From: Mesorhizobium australicum | Lineage (GTDB): Bacteria; Pseudomonadota; Alphaproteobacteria; Rhizobiales; Rhizobiaceae | Assembly: GCF_900177325.1 (NCBI RefSeq) | Contig: NZ_FXBL01000004.1 | Location: 2,170,001 to 2,234,000 of the forward strand | Direction of reading: 5' to 3' | Length of the DNA stretch: 64,000 nucleotides | Part shown: in pieces, positions 50,597 through 59,493 of the stretch | How positions within the stretch are numbered: position 1 is the first letter of the stretch | How the letters are laid out: every line of letters begins with the position of its first letter | Notes under the pieces: model-generated | Told to the model about the DNA's origin: nothing | The model's database searches: none | Seen by the model: only the letters and a program-made list of their open reading frames with translations | Made by a program: the position numbers and the translations under genes

Positions 50597-52278
50597 CCGC
50601 CCCGATCAGCCAGGCCGACTGGGAGAAGTTCCGGCGCGAATCGATCGAGATCATGCCGGAGCTGGCCGAGAAGCTCGGCCTGCCCGAAGTCCTCTTGCCA
50701 TATCAGTCGAAGGCGGTCGGCCTCATCGACTCGACCGCCATGCGCGTGCTCTTCATCGAGAAGAGCCGCCGCATCGGACTGACATGGGGGCTCGCTTCCT
50801 ATGCGGTATTGCGCGCCGGGCGGAAGAAGAGCGCCCGAGGCATGGACGTGCTCTACATCTCCTACAAGCAGGAGATCGCCAAGGAATTCGTCGACGTTTG
50901 CGGCATGTGGGCGCGCGCTTTCGCGGTCGCGGCCGCCGAAGTCGACGAGGTGCTGTTCGACGACGTCGATCTTGATCACCCCGAGGACACCCGCCAGATC
51001 CAGGCGTTCAGGATCCGTTTCGCGTCGGGCTTCCAGATCCTTGCCCTCTCGTCGGCGCCGCGCTCCCTGCGCGGCCAGCAGGGTGACGTCATCATCGACG
51101 AAGCCGCCTTCGTCGACAGCCTCAAGGAGCTGATGAAGGCCGCGATCGCCATGCGCATGTGGGGAGGCAAGGTCATCGTCTGCTCGACGCATGACGGCGT
51201 CGACAACCCGTTCAACGAATACATCAAGGACATTCTTGGCGGGAAGTCGAAGTATCAGCACATGAAGGTCGACCTCGACCAGGCGATCCTCGACGGGCTG
51301 TTCAAGCGCATGTGCCTGGTCAACGGCGAGGAATGGACGCCCGCCGGCGAAGCGCAATGGCGGCAGGAGATCATCGAAGACTATGGCGACGGCGCCGACG
51401 AGGAGCTGTTCTGCATCCCGGCGATGGGGTCCGGCGCCTGGCTCACCGCGCCGCTGATCGAAGCGCGCATGACGCTCGACCCGGAAGAGGCGCCGATCGT
51501 CCGCATCGAGTTGCCGGGCGACTTCCTGCACCGGCCGAAGCTGGAGCGCGACCATCTGATGGCGCCTCACCTGGATGCGGTGAAGCGCGCCTTGGAGAAG
51601 CTCGATCCGGGCCAGATGCACGCCTTCGGCTACGATCCGGCGCGTAAGGTCGACCCTGCCATCATCCACCTTTTCGCGATCGACAAGATGTTGCGCCGGC
51701 GATCCGCGCTCACGGTCGAGATGCGCAACGTCCCCTTCGCCGAGCAAAAGGAGATCGCCAGCCTCATCCTGAAGGGTGCACCTCGGCTGCTTGGAGCGGC
51801 GGTCGACGCGACCGGCATGGGCATGAACCTGGCCGAAGATCTCGGCCGCGAGTTCGGCTTGCGCGAGGATCTGGAAGGCTCCGGCCTGGTCTGGGCGATC
51901 AAGCTCTCGGTGAACTGGTACAACGAGAACATGCCGCCGGTGAAAACGGCGTTCGAAGACGGTACGATCCTGCTGGCCAAGGATCCGGAGCACCTGTCCG
52001 ATCTGCGCCTGGTCAAGATCATCCGCGGCGTTCCCCAGGTGCCGGCGGAGCGCGATGGCGTGGCAGGCAAGAAGCGTCACGGCGACTTCGCCGTGGCGGC
52101 GGCGCTCGCACACTTCGCCAGCCGGATGCAGTGGTACGAATACGGCTACACGCCCGCTTTAGCCACCGATCAACGGCGGTCCGAGGGCGGGTTCTGGACG
52201 CCGGACCATGGCGACGACTTCGTGCACCGCGATCCGTTCCGCGGCCCGCTGGGGACGCGTATTCGGGGAGAGATCTGA
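50593..52278 (+). CDS. Phage terminase large subunit, Mu gp28-like
   Basis: 561-residue packaging motor. The ATPase has a Walker A-like EKSRRIGLTWGLA (around residue 57), Walker B DVIIDEAAFVD (around 167) and a coupling motif VICSTHDG. The RNase H-like nuclease has acidic positions in FGYDPARKVDPAIIHLF (about 346) and GAAVDATGMGMNLAEDL (about 403). It is the Mu type, which packages by headful from the left end. Next gene is the portal. Confidence 0.93.
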   Translation: MTAPISQADWEKFRRESIEIMPELAEKLGLPEVLLPYQSKAVGLIDSTAMRVLFIEKSRRIGLTWGLASYAVLRAGRKKSARGMDVLYISYKQEIAKEFVDVCGMWARAFAVAAAEVDEVLFDDVDLDHPEDTRQIQAFRIRFASGFQILALSSAPRSLRGQQGDVIIDEAAFVDSLKELMKAAIAMRMWGGKVIVCSTHDGVDNPFNEYIKDILGGKSKYQHMKVDLDQAILDGLFKRMCLVNGEEWTPAGEAQWRQEIIEDYGDGADEELFCIPAMGSGAWLTAPLIEARMTLDPEEAPIVRIELPGDFLHRPKLERDHLMAPHLDAVKRALEKLDPGQMHAFGYDPARKVDPAIIHLFAIDKMLRRRSALTVEMRNVPFAEQKEIASLILKGAPRLLGAAVDATGMGMNLAEDLGREFGLREDLEGSGLVWAIKLSVNWYNENMPPVKTAFEDGTILLAKDPEHLSDLRLVKIIRGVPQVPAERDGVAGKKRHGDFAVAAALAHFASRMQWYEYGYTPALATDQRRSEGGFWTPDHGDDFVHRDPFRGPLGTRIRGEI

Positions 52279-53918
52279 TGGCCAGCCGCAAATCCCCGAT
52301 CCTCGACCAGTTCGGCCGGCCGATCGAGCACGAGCTTTTGACGCAGGAGATCGCGGCGCCGACGATCGGTGGCGTGCGGACGCCTCTGACCGGCTACCCG
52401 GCCGACGGGCTGAACCCTGTCCGACTCGCCACCATCCTGCGCGAGGCTGACGCCGGCGACCCGGTCCGCTACATGGAGCTGGCGCAGACGGTCGAGGAGC
52501 GCGACCTGCACTATGTCGGCGTGCTCGGCACCCGCAAGCGCTCGGTCAGCCAGCTCGATATCACGGTGGAACCAGCTTCGGATTCGGCTGCGCACCAGAA
52601 GCATGCCGACGCCGTCTCCGAATGGCTGAAGCGCGACGAGCTGCAGGACGAGATGTTCGATCTCGGCGACGCGGTCGGCAAGGGCTATGCGTTCTCGGAG
52701 ATCGTCTGGGATACGTCAGAGGGGCAGTGGCAGCCGGCGCGGCTGGAATGGCGCGACCAGCGCTGGTTTCGCTTCGACCGGCACGACCTGACGACACCAC
52801 TGCTCGTGGGCGAGCACGGCCAGGAGCAGCCACTGCCGGCATTCAAGTTCATCCGCCCGGTGATCAAGGCGAAGTCCGGCCTGCCTCTACGCTCGGGCCT
52901 GGCGCGCATCGTCGCGTGGGCATGGATGTTCAAGGCCTTCACCAACCGCGACTGGGCGATCTTCACCCAGACCTATGGCCAGCCGGTTCGCATCGGCAAA
53001 TATGGGCCAGGAGCCACCCAGGCGGACCGCGACACGCTGTTCCGCGCCGTGGCCAACATCGCCGGCGACTGCGCCGCGATCATCCCTGATGGAATGACGA
53101 TCGACTTCATCGAGTCGAAATCGGTGGGCGCGTCGTCCGCACTCTACCTTGAGCGCACCGACCATCTCGATCAGCAGGTATCGAAGGCCGTGCTCGGCCA
53201 GACCGCCACGACCGATTCGGTCACCGGCGGACTGGGCTCCGGTAAGGAACACCGACAGGTCCAGGAGGACATCGAACGGGCCGACGCCAAGTCGCAATCG
53301 GCCGCGATCAACCGCGACCTGATCCGGGCATGGATCCAACTCGAGTATGACGATCATGGCGGCAAGTTCCCGCGCCTGAAGATCGGTCGTTCCGAAGAGG
53401 CGGATGTCGGCGTGACCGTCGACTCCGTCTCGAAGCTGGTGCCGCTGGGCCTGAAGGTCGGCCAACGGCAGATGCGCGAGGTGATCGGGCTCGGTGCGCC
53501 GGCCGAGGACGACGAATTGCTGGCGTCCGCGCAGGCGAAGAGCGACTTGGGCGAGGACGCGCCCGTCCGCGGGACGAAGGGCGAGCCGGCGAAGGCGAAG
53601 GACACGCCCTCTGGTAAGGCGGACGAGACTGAGGAAGCGCTGCACCAGGAGGGGCATCATGCGGGGCCGCTGCCCGACGAAATCATCGGCGATGCGGCGA
53701 TCGTTCTGGGCGGCCCGTCCGTCGGCGACCTGGTGGCGAAGATGCGCGGCATCGTCGCCTCGGCCGGCAGCCTGGAGGAAGCGCAAGCGGCATTGGAGCG
53801 GGCGGCGGCGGCGCAGCAGACACCGGCCAACCTGACGGCCGCGATGCGGCAGGCGATGCTGCTCGCCTGGCTCTCCGGCGAGGCGGCGGAGGCGGACCGG
53901 GCTGGCGATGACGACTGA
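52278..53918 (+). CDS. Portal protein, DUF935 (Mu gp29-like)
   Basis: 546 residues. The DUF935 hallmarks are LTGYPADGLNPVRLATILREADAGDPVRYMELAQTVEERDLHYVGVLGTRKRSV near the start, GKGYAFSEIVWDTSEGQWQPARLEWRDQRWFRFD, and TNRDWAIFTQTYGQPVRIGKYGPGATQADRDTLFRAVANIAGD. The region beyond about residue 410 is charged and probably variable between phages. Forms the dodecameric gate of the head. Overlaps the MuF gene by 11 nt. Confidence 0.93.
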   Translation: MASRKSPILDQFGRPIEHELLTQEIAAPTIGGVRTPLTGYPADGLNPVRLATILREADAGDPVRYMELAQTVEERDLHYVGVLGTRKRSVSQLDITVEPASDSAAHQKHADAVSEWLKRDELQDEMFDLGDAVGKGYAFSEIVWDTSEGQWQPARLEWRDQRWFRFDRHDLTTPLLVGEHGQEQPLPAFKFIRPVIKAKSGLPLRSGLARIVAWAWMFKAFTNRDWAIFTQTYGQPVRIGKYGPGATQADRDTLFRAVANIAGDCAAIIPDGMTIDFIESKSVGASSALYLERTDHLDQQVSKAVLGQTATTDSVTGGLGSGKEHRQVQEDIERADAKSQSAAINRDLIRAWIQLEYDDHGGKFPRLKIGRSEEADVGVTVDSVSKLVPLGLKVGQRQMREVIGLGAPAEDDELLASAQAKSDLGEDAPVRGTKGEPAKAKDTPSGKADETEEALHQEGHHAGPLPDEIIGDAAIVLGGPSVGDLVAKMRGIVASAGSLEEAQAALERAAAAQQTPANLTAAMRQAMLLAWLSGEAAEADRAGDDD

Positions 53919-54594
53919 GGTTCGCTTCGAGGAGGCGATCGCCTTCCTGCGCCGGCGGCTCGAACTGCCGGCCGATCGCTGGCTCGAGGTGGTGCGCCAG
54001 ATCGATGCCGCTGCCAGCGACCGCTCCGCCGGCATGACAGACTCGCTGGTGACGGACATTCTCGCCGAAGTTCTGAAGGCGATCGAGGACGGCTCGACCT
54101 TCGACGGCTTCCTGGACGGCTGGATCGAGGCGACGCGTCGGCACGGCTGGACGGCGGGCGACGACTTCGAGAGTGCCTACCGGGCGCGGCTCGCCTTCCG
54201 CCTCATGACGAGCCAGGCCTATGCTGCCGGTCGCTGGCAGCAGATCCAGCGGCTGAAACGGGTGCGGCCCTATCTCCGCTACGTCCATGTCGACCCGGAG
54301 CTGACTCAACCCGGTAGCCGGCACGAGCACGCCGCCTGGCACGGCATCATCCTGCCGGTCGACCACGAATGGTGGCTGACGCACTATCCGCCCAACGGCT
54401 GGAACTGCCGCTGCTACGTCCAGTCGCTGTCCGAGCGCGATCTCGGCCGCTATGGCTGGCGCGTGTCGGAGGAGGCTCCGCCCGACATCACCGTCATCCA
54501 GTTCGTCCGCGGCGTCCCGGTGGAAACGCCGGCTGGGATCGATCCCGGTTTCGCCTTCAATGTCGGTGTGGCAGGGCTGCGCCTGGCAGCCTGA
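53908..54594 (+). CDS. Head morphogenesis protein, MuF-like (Mu gp30)
   Basis: 228 residues. The SPP1-gp7/MuF domain is shown by EHAAWHGIILPVDHEWWLTHYPPNGWNCRCYVQSLSERDL (about 137-175), with the invariant NGWxCRC. It binds the portal and is packaged in the head in small number. It is shorter than Mu gp30, which carries an additional C-terminal part. The next capsid gene is 1.9 kb away because an antisense cassette (54595-56280) is inserted directly after its stop. Confidence 0.9.
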   Translation: MTTEVRFEEAIAFLRRRLELPADRWLEVVRQIDAAASDRSAGMTDSLVTDILAEVLKAIEDGSTFDGFLDGWIEATRRHGWTAGDDFESAYRARLAFRLMTSQAYAAGRWQQIQRLKRVRPYLRYVHVDPELTQPGSRHEHAAWHGIILPVDHEWWLTHYPPNGWNCRCYVQSLSERDLGRYGWRVSEEAPPDITVIQFVRGVPVETPAGIDPGFAFNVGVAGLRLAA

Positions 54595-54777
54595 TCAGAG
54601 GTGGTAGTAGTAGATGCCAAAGGCGATCGGCCCGATCAGCAGGGCAGCGATCGCGGCGACCCGGATGGCGATCGCCAGGCGGATGCGAAAACGCCGCCAG
54701 GGCGTCTGGTCGGCCATAAACCGAATCCATTCGTCCCGCTCGGCATTTTCGTAGGCGATGTCCGTCTTCCATCCCAT
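54595..54777 (-). CDS. Small single-pass membrane protein in antisense cassette
   Basis: 60 residues (MGWKTDIAYENAERDEWIRF, then a basic stretch RRFRIRLAIAIRV and a membrane helix AAIAALLIGPIAFGIYYYHL). Positive charges before the helix predict an N-in orientation with a tiny outer tail. A start at 54859-54861 (88 aa) is possible; ribosome-binding evidence does not decide. It follows the PIN gene on the same strand and abuts the convergent MuF stop with no gap. Not recognised. Confidence 0.55.
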   Translation of the reverse strand: MGWKTDIAYENAERDEWIRFMADQTPWRRFRIRLAIAIRVAAIAALLIGPIAFGIYYYHL

Positions 54778-54897
54778 ATTGCGATCTAGCAGGATCGATT
54801 GTGGCGCGGATTGGGCGTCGGAGGCTCCGGTAAGCCACCGTGAGGTGCGGAGGCCATTCACCGCCGTTCAAAACCGGTTTAACGTGCCCGATGCCGC

Positions 54898-56280
54898 CTA
54901 CTCGTCGTCTCCCGGGTCATCATCCAGGGAGAACAGCCTATCATACACCGACACGATGGCTTCGTCGGTAAGATCGGCATCATACTCCTCAATCGCAAAG
55001 CTGATTAATTTGCGAACCGGCTCGCGCAAATTGGTTGCGTGAACGTCGAACGCTATTGTTCCCTGTGAGAGGCCGAGCGTGGGGAGCAGGAACATCGAGC
55101 CCTCAAAATCCGAGCCCGACCTGAAATCCTGGCATTTCAATGTAGCTTCATCCGTTGGCGGATGCGGCCGGTCCAGCCAGTAAAAGGCGGTGGGATCACG
55201 TTCTTCCTCGTGCCAATCGGCCATATCCAATCGGCGGGTCAGATGGCTGAGATCAATCTGGGACCAGCCTCCGCGGGGCGCCTTTGGCGGCTTTGGCAGC
55301 GTGCTCAGGAGCGACTGAATGACCTGCTCGGGCTCATCGACCAGCATCGCGCCGACCGAGCTGATCCTTACGATGAGGTTCGAAGCCGGCTGTCCGCTTT
55401 CGTTGCGAAGTACGTAGTCGATGGAAACGAACCGCGCTGCCTTATTCAGCAGTTCGGGAATGTGGTCGACAAAGGAAGTCACACGCTTCACGAAGGCATC
55501 GTACCTAGAACGATAATCGTCGATGGCCGATTGATCAGGGCGGTTCCAGGCTAGAGCACTGGTCAAAGACCCCATTGGTGCAAAACTCGTTCGCGGATGT
55601 AGGCCCAGGAATCGCCTCACAAACGCATCGGAGTCCCCGGCATCAAGCGGCTGGACGCGCGGTACGCGGAACACGATGGGCTCGTCCGGCAGCGCCAGGG
55701 TCACAGTTGGATGGCGCTCCGCGAGTGCCTTTCGAAGTCTATCGATCTCGATCTGTTGTGCCGTCTTGTCCTCCGGCAAGAGCCAGTCCTCCGCCGGCTC
55801 CAAGACCACACCGCCATAGTATCTCGCATTTATGCGGGGCGTGCGGTCATGCGTGAAGACGATTGAACCGGAATCGCTCAGCGCGGTGGCGACGAGCAGA
55901 TCGTCCGTCTTGTGAGGGGTCAGATCGGGAAAGGCAGACCAGTCGACCTGTCGCGAGCGTTCGACAACCAGGACGATCTCTGGATTACTCTGACGCAAAA
56001 CAAGGCTCATGGGATTGTTGCGCGTGGCTTCGTCGATCAGCTTCAGAGCTGTTCTGGATCGATTCCGAAGACGGTCCTGTTGTCCGATCTTCATGGTCTC
56101 AAGCTCTTTTACGATCGCAGGTATGACTATGAGCCTGACCGAAGACACCCCCGGAAAGGCGCTTCGCCATGGTATGTCTTTGAGGTCACGAAGCTGCACG
56201 AATGCGTTTGCGTCCAGGTAGAGTCTGGCTATCTGGATTGGCGGCTCAATCGCGCCTAGATCTGCTTGTGTCGTGTCCAT
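54898..56280 (-). CDS. PIN-domain protein with C-terminal beta-rich domain (PIN/DUF4935-like)
   Basis: 460 residues when started at ATG 56278-56280. The PIN nuclease domain has its four acidic positions: D23 in LYLDANAFVQL, E59 in VIPAIVKELE, D126/D127 in HKTDDLLVATAL, and D145 in IVFTHDRTPRI. Residues 250-460 contain SIDYVLRNESGQPASNLIVRISSV and SQGTIAFDVHATNLREPVRKLI, suggestive of an Ig-like beta sandwich. It would be a metal-dependent RNase. Its GC (about 55% in sampled lines) is below that of flanking phage genes (about 66%), and it is on the strand opposite all structural genes: a moron. Confidence 0.8.
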   Translation of the reverse strand: MDTTQADLGAIEPPIQIARLYLDANAFVQLRDLKDIPWRSAFPGVSSVRLIVIPAIVKELETMKIGQQDRLRNRSRTALKLIDEATRNNPMSLVLRQSNPEIVLVVERSRQVDWSAFPDLTPHKTDDLLVATALSDSGSIVFTHDRTPRINARYYGGVVLEPAEDWLLPEDKTAQQIEIDRLRKALAERHPTVTLALPDEPIVFRVPRVQPLDAGDSDAFVRRFLGLHPRTSFAPMGSLTSALAWNRPDQSAIDDYRSRYDAFVKRVTSFVDHIPELLNKAARFVSIDYVLRNESGQPASNLIVRISSVGAMLVDEPEQVIQSLLSTLPKPPKAPRGGWSQIDLSHLTRRLDMADWHEEERDPTAFYWLDRPHPPTDEATLKCQDFRSGSDFEGSMFLLPTLGLSQGTIAFDVHATNLREPVRKLISFAIEEYDADLTDEAIVSVYDRLFSLDDDPGDDE

Positions 56281-56481
56281 GGTCGAGCGTCCCTTTGGAA
56301 GGGATATCGCGAGTTCGCGTCGCAGACCAGCCCGCCTTGACCCTGTGCACCGTCTCGTGACAGCCTGATGCTGGCGCAGGTTGCGCCGGCCTGCGCCGGC
56401 GTCCGATAGCCAAGGCGACCGACGCTGGATGGCCGAATTCGGCCACCCGACTGACATGCCCGCCGCTGGCTAGATGCGGCA
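56281..56481. promoter_or_regulatory. Divergent region between the PIN gene and the protease gene
   Basis: 201 bp that should carry the promoter of the antisense cassette. A perfect 16-bp palindrome TGGCCGAATTCGGCCA lies at 56430-56445, about 150 bp upstream of the PIN start, and a GC-rich repeat GCGCCGGCCTGCGCCGGCG sits between. No standard -10/-35 pair was convincing. Confidence 0.4.
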
Positions 56482-57582
56482 ATGCTTCGCCCCGCCACTT
56501 TCACCTCGCTTCACTCGGCCGCCGACACGGGCGACCTGGCGCTGTGCGCCGCGTTCCCGCTGCCCGCCTTCGAGGACGACAAGGTCCCGGAGTGGATCAA
56601 CCTGCTTCCCGCCGGTGCGATCATCACGACCGTGGACGGGCGCGGCCCCTACAAGGTTCCCAGCGCCGCCGAGGTGGTTCGGGCCAGTCTGCAGCAGGCG
56701 GCCGGACCGATGGTCCTCGACGAGAACCACGCGACGGATATCGCCGCAGCCAGGGGGGAGTCGGCGCCGGCGCGGGGCTGGATCGTCGCGCTCGACGCTC
56801 GCCCGGACGGCATCTGGGGCAAAGTCGACTGGACCAAGAGCGGCCTCGAACTGATGGCTGACAAGGCCTACCGCTACATCTCCCCGGTCATCACCCACCT
56901 GAAGGACGGAACCGTCCTCGAGATCCGGCGCGCCTCGCTGGTCAACAAGCCCAATCTGCGCGGCCTCGCCGCGCTTCACCAGGAGAACACCATGGACCTT
57001 CTCGCCAAGCTGCTCGCCGCGCTGGGCCTTCCCGCGACCACGACGGAAGAGGCGGTCATCGCCGCCGTCACCACGATGCATGCCCAGCAGACCGCGGCGT
57101 CGACCGCGCTGCAGGCTGCGCTCGATCCGATCGCCACTGCGGTCGGGCTTCAGGCCGGTGCCGACGCCACCGCCGTACTCGCCGGCGTCCAGCAGGTGAC
57201 GGCGAAGGGCAACGACAATGTCGTGGTCGCCCTGCAGGCGGAGATCGCGACGCTTGCCAGCCAGGTGAAGACGCTGACCGAGACCGGGTCGAAGGAGCGG
57301 GCGACCGTCTATGTCGACGGCGAGATCAAGCGCGGGCGCGCCGGGCTGAAGCCGCTGCGCGACCATTACATCGCCATGCACATGGCGGACCCGGCCCGTG
57401 TCGAGAAGGAGATCGGCGCGATGATCGTGCTCGGCCCGTCCGGCGCTCGTGTCGATCCGCCGGCCCCCGTCAACGGCGAGATCTCGCTCAATGCGGAGCA
57501 ACGCGCCACGGCGAAGATGCTGGGCATCGACGAGAAGGCCTATGCCGAAACCCTGAAGGCCGAGCGCGAGGCCGCGCTCTAA
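56482..57582 (+). CDS. Phage prohead protease with scaffold domain (Mu gpI/gpZ-like)
   Basis: 366 residues. The N-terminal 160 are the protease ([92 protein letters not shown]), as in Mu gp32. The C-terminal half is helical scaffold. An in-frame ATG at 56992 preceded by AGGAG could start a separate scaffold protein ([20 protein letters not shown]), the arrangement known for Mu I and Z. It cleaves scaffold during head maturation. Confidence 0.88.
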   Translation: MLRPATFTSLHSAADTGDLALCAAFPLPAFEDDKVPEWINLLPAGAIITTVDGRGPYKVPSAAEVVRASLQQAAGPMVLDENHATDIAAARGESAPARGWIVALDARPDGIWGKVDWTKSGLELMADKAYRYISPVITHLKDGTVLEIRRASLVNKPNLRGLAALHQENTMDLLAKLLAALGLPATTTEEAVIAAVTTMHAQQTAASTALQAALDPIATAVGLQAGADATAVLAGVQQVTAKGNDNVVVALQAEIATLASQVKTLTETGSKERATVYVDGEIKRGRAGLKPLRDHYIAMHMADPARVEKEIGAMIVLGPSGARVDPPAPVNGEISLNAEQRATAKMLGIDEKAYAETLKAEREAAL

Positions 57583-57606
57583 CCCGCAACTCGAGAGGAA
57601 CCGACT

Positions 57607-58059
57607 ATGGCTCTTTCCGCCGACCGCAACACCGCCCGCGCCGCCGGGGACGTCCTCGTCCAGGGCATGGCCGCATCCGTGCTCGTCTATGCCGGCGCGC
57701 TCGTCATGCGCAACGCCGCCGGCTACCTGACCAAGGGCGCGACCGCGACGGGATCGGTCGGCGTCGGCCGGGCCGAGGAGCGCAAGACCGGCGGGGCAAA
57801 CGCCGGCGACGAGAAGCTCAAGGTCCGTCCCGGGAGCTACTGGTTCAAGAACTCCACCTCGACCGACGCGATCACCGTCGCGGAGATCGGCGACGTCTGC
57901 TTCATCGTCGACGACGAGCAGGTCGCCAAGACCAACGGCACCAACACACGCTCTCCGGCCGGCTTCGTCGAGGACGTCGACGCCACGAAGGGCGTCCTGG
58001 TGCGCTTCGACGAAGTGCTGACCCGCAGCTACGTCGAGGGCATCGCCAACCCGGCCTGA
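57607..58059 (+). CDS. Phage head protein, decoration-like
   Basis: 150 residues (ALSADRNTARAAGDVLVQGMAASVLVYAGALVMRNAAGYLTKGATATGSVGVGRAEERKTGG). The early strand-rich pattern with repeated glycine-hydrophobic segments and the location between scaffold and major head subunit suggest a capsid decoration/stabilisation protein. GAGAGGA precedes the ATG. Similar proteins are annotated only as hypothetical in Mu-like phages of alphaproteobacteria. Confidence 0.7.
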   Translation: MALSADRNTARAAGDVLVQGMAASVLVYAGALVMRNAAGYLTKGATATGSVGVGRAEERKTGGANAGDEKLKVRPGSYWFKNSTSTDAITVAEIGDVCFIVDDEQVAKTNGTNTRSPAGFVEDVDATKGVLVRFDEVLTRSYVEGIANPA

Positions 58060-58091
58060 CCTTTCCCGCCACAACGCAACAGGACACTGCC

Positions 58092-58985
58092 ATGCTCGTC
58101 AACGCAGCCAATCTCGATACCCTCCGCGTCGGGTTCAAGACGTCTTTCCAGGGCGGCCTGTCGCAGGCCTCCACCATGCACCTGCGGGTGTCGACCGTCG
58201 TTCCGGCTTCGACCAAGAGTCAGAAATACGGCTGGCTTGGCAAGATCCCCAACGTGCGCGAGTGGATCGGCCCGCGCGCCGTGCAGAACCTGTCGCAGCA
58301 CGACTACACGATCACCGAGAAGCCCTGGGAGCTGACGATCGGCGTCGACCGGGACGACATCGAAACGGACAATCTCGGCATTTACACGCCGATGTTCAAG
58401 GAGATGGGCCAGTCCACCGGGGCCAAGTGGGACCTGCTGGTCTACGACTTCCTGAAGTCCGGCTTCTCGACGGTCTGCTACGACGGCCAATACTTCTTCG
58501 ACACCGACCACCCGGTGCTCGACGCCGACGGTGTCGCCCAGTCGGTCGCCAACACCGATGGCGGTGCGGGCACGCCCTGGTTCCTGATCGACGCATCCAG
58601 GGCGCTGAAGCCGGTCATTCTGCAGAAGCGCCGCGACTTCCAATTCCAGGCGATGGACAATCTGACCGACCAGAACGTCTTCATGAACAAGGAATTTCTC
58701 TACGGCGCCGACGCGCGGGCCAATGTCGGCTTCGGCTTCTGGCAGTTCGCCTGGGGCTCGAAACAGACGCTCAACGCCGCCAACTACGCAATCGGCCGCG
58801 CCGCCATCTCCGGCATGAAGGGCGACCACGGCCGCCCGCTCGGCCTGATGCCGAACCTTCTGATTGTGCCGCCGTCGCTCGAAAGCGCAGGGCGCAAGAT
58901 CCTCAACTCGGAAAATGGCTCTGGCGGCGAGACCAACGAGTGGAAGGGCACGGCCGAACTGCTTGTCTGCCCTTGGCTGGCCTGA
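58092..58985 (+). CDS. Major head subunit, Mu gpT-like
   Basis: 297 residues of the Mu-like prophage major head protein family: MLVNAANLDTLRVGFKTSFQ, then FQGGLSQASTMHLRVSTVVPASTKSQKYGWLGKIPNVREWIGPRAVQNLSQHDYTITEKPWELTIGVDRDDIETDNLGIYTP. This is the HK97-fold capsid protein. The end (LIVPPSLESAGRKILNSENGSGGETNEWKGTAELLVCPWL) is also standard. A terminator hairpin and a moron follow. Confidence 0.95.
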   Translation: MLVNAANLDTLRVGFKTSFQGGLSQASTMHLRVSTVVPASTKSQKYGWLGKIPNVREWIGPRAVQNLSQHDYTITEKPWELTIGVDRDDIETDNLGIYTPMFKEMGQSTGAKWDLLVYDFLKSGFSTVCYDGQYFFDTDHPVLDADGVAQSVANTDGGAGTPWFLIDASRALKPVILQKRRDFQFQAMDNLTDQNVFMNKEFLYGADARANVGFGFWQFAWGSKQTLNAANYAIGRAAISGMKGDHGRPLGLMPNLLIVPPSLESAGRKILNSENGSGGETNEWKGTAELLVCPWLA

Positions 58986-59020
58986 CGCATTCGGCGGCCG
59001 GTGCCCCTGGCCGCCGATCT

Positions 59021-59053
59021 ACCCGCCGGCAGGGTATCACCGGCGGGTCTTTC
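59021..59053 (+). terminator. Terminator after the major head gene, contains direct repeat copy 1
   Basis: ACCCGCCGG and CCGGCGGGT pair across a 10-nt loop and are followed by CTTT. The 19-mer CCGGCGGGTCTTTCGAAGG (59040-59058) spans the right arm and tail and recurs exactly at 59434-59452. Confidence 0.6.
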
Positions 59054-59086
59054 GAAGGTCCCCATGTTCAACCTGGAGAGTTACTC

Positions 59087-59395
59087 ATGAAGCTTATGGG
59101 TCTTTGCTTAGCCCTCGCGTCCGGCATCCTTGCCGTGTCGCTCGCCGTTGCCGCGCCAAGCCTGGCCATGGGCAATCGGATGGTCATCACCTCTTCCGCG
59201 CTGGAGCCGGCGCAGCTCTTCTCTCTCGACGTGACTTTTGTCCTGGGCGCCATCGCAGCCGTTGCCGTTGTCGTACTGGTAAAGGTGGGCGTGCCTGTCC
59301 GCATCGCCTTCCGCACCGGCAGGCGCTGGGTCTCGCGCTGTCTCGGGCGTGTGTCCGACCTGTTCATTCCGCGTCCGCTTCCATCGCCGAGTTGA
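59087..59395 (+). CDS. Two-helix membrane protein (moron between head genes)
   Basis: 102 residues. Hydrophobic segments are LCLALASGILAVSLAVAAPSLA (residues 5-27, possibly a signal peptide) and VTFVLGAIAAVAVVVLVKVGVPV (about 48-70), followed by a basic end (RIAFRTGRRWVSRCLGRVSDLFIPRP). GGAGAG precedes the ATG at 59087. It is bounded by exact 19-bp repeats that each form part of a terminator, so it is a self-contained insert. No homologue recognised; could be a superinfection-exclusion or lysogenic conversion gene. Confidence 0.65.
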   Translation: MKLMGLCLALASGILAVSLAVAAPSLAMGNRMVITSSALEPAQLFSLDVTFVLGAIAAVAVVVLVKVGVPVRIAFRTGRRWVSRCLGRVSDLFIPRPLPSPS

Positions 59396-59418
59396 GGGGG
59401 CGGCGATGTAGGACTGAT

Positions 59419-59446
59419 CCGCCGGGAGCGATCCCGGCGGGTCTTT
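59419..59446 (+). terminator. Terminator after the moron, contains direct repeat copy 2
   Basis: CCGCCGGGA and TCCCGGCGG form a 9-bp stem with a 4-nt loop, followed by GTCTTT. The exact 19-mer shared with the upstream terminator lies at 59434-59452. Confidence 0.65.
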
Positions 59447-59493
59447 CGAAGGACGGCCCGCGCGGCCCTCCTCCCAAAGACCCGGAGACAGAC

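Noticed and set aside
56424..56450. 16-bp palindrome upstream of the PIN gene as an integration (att) site for the cassette
   Set aside because: No matching copy is present on the other side of the cassette near 54595, so it does not behave as a flanking repeat.
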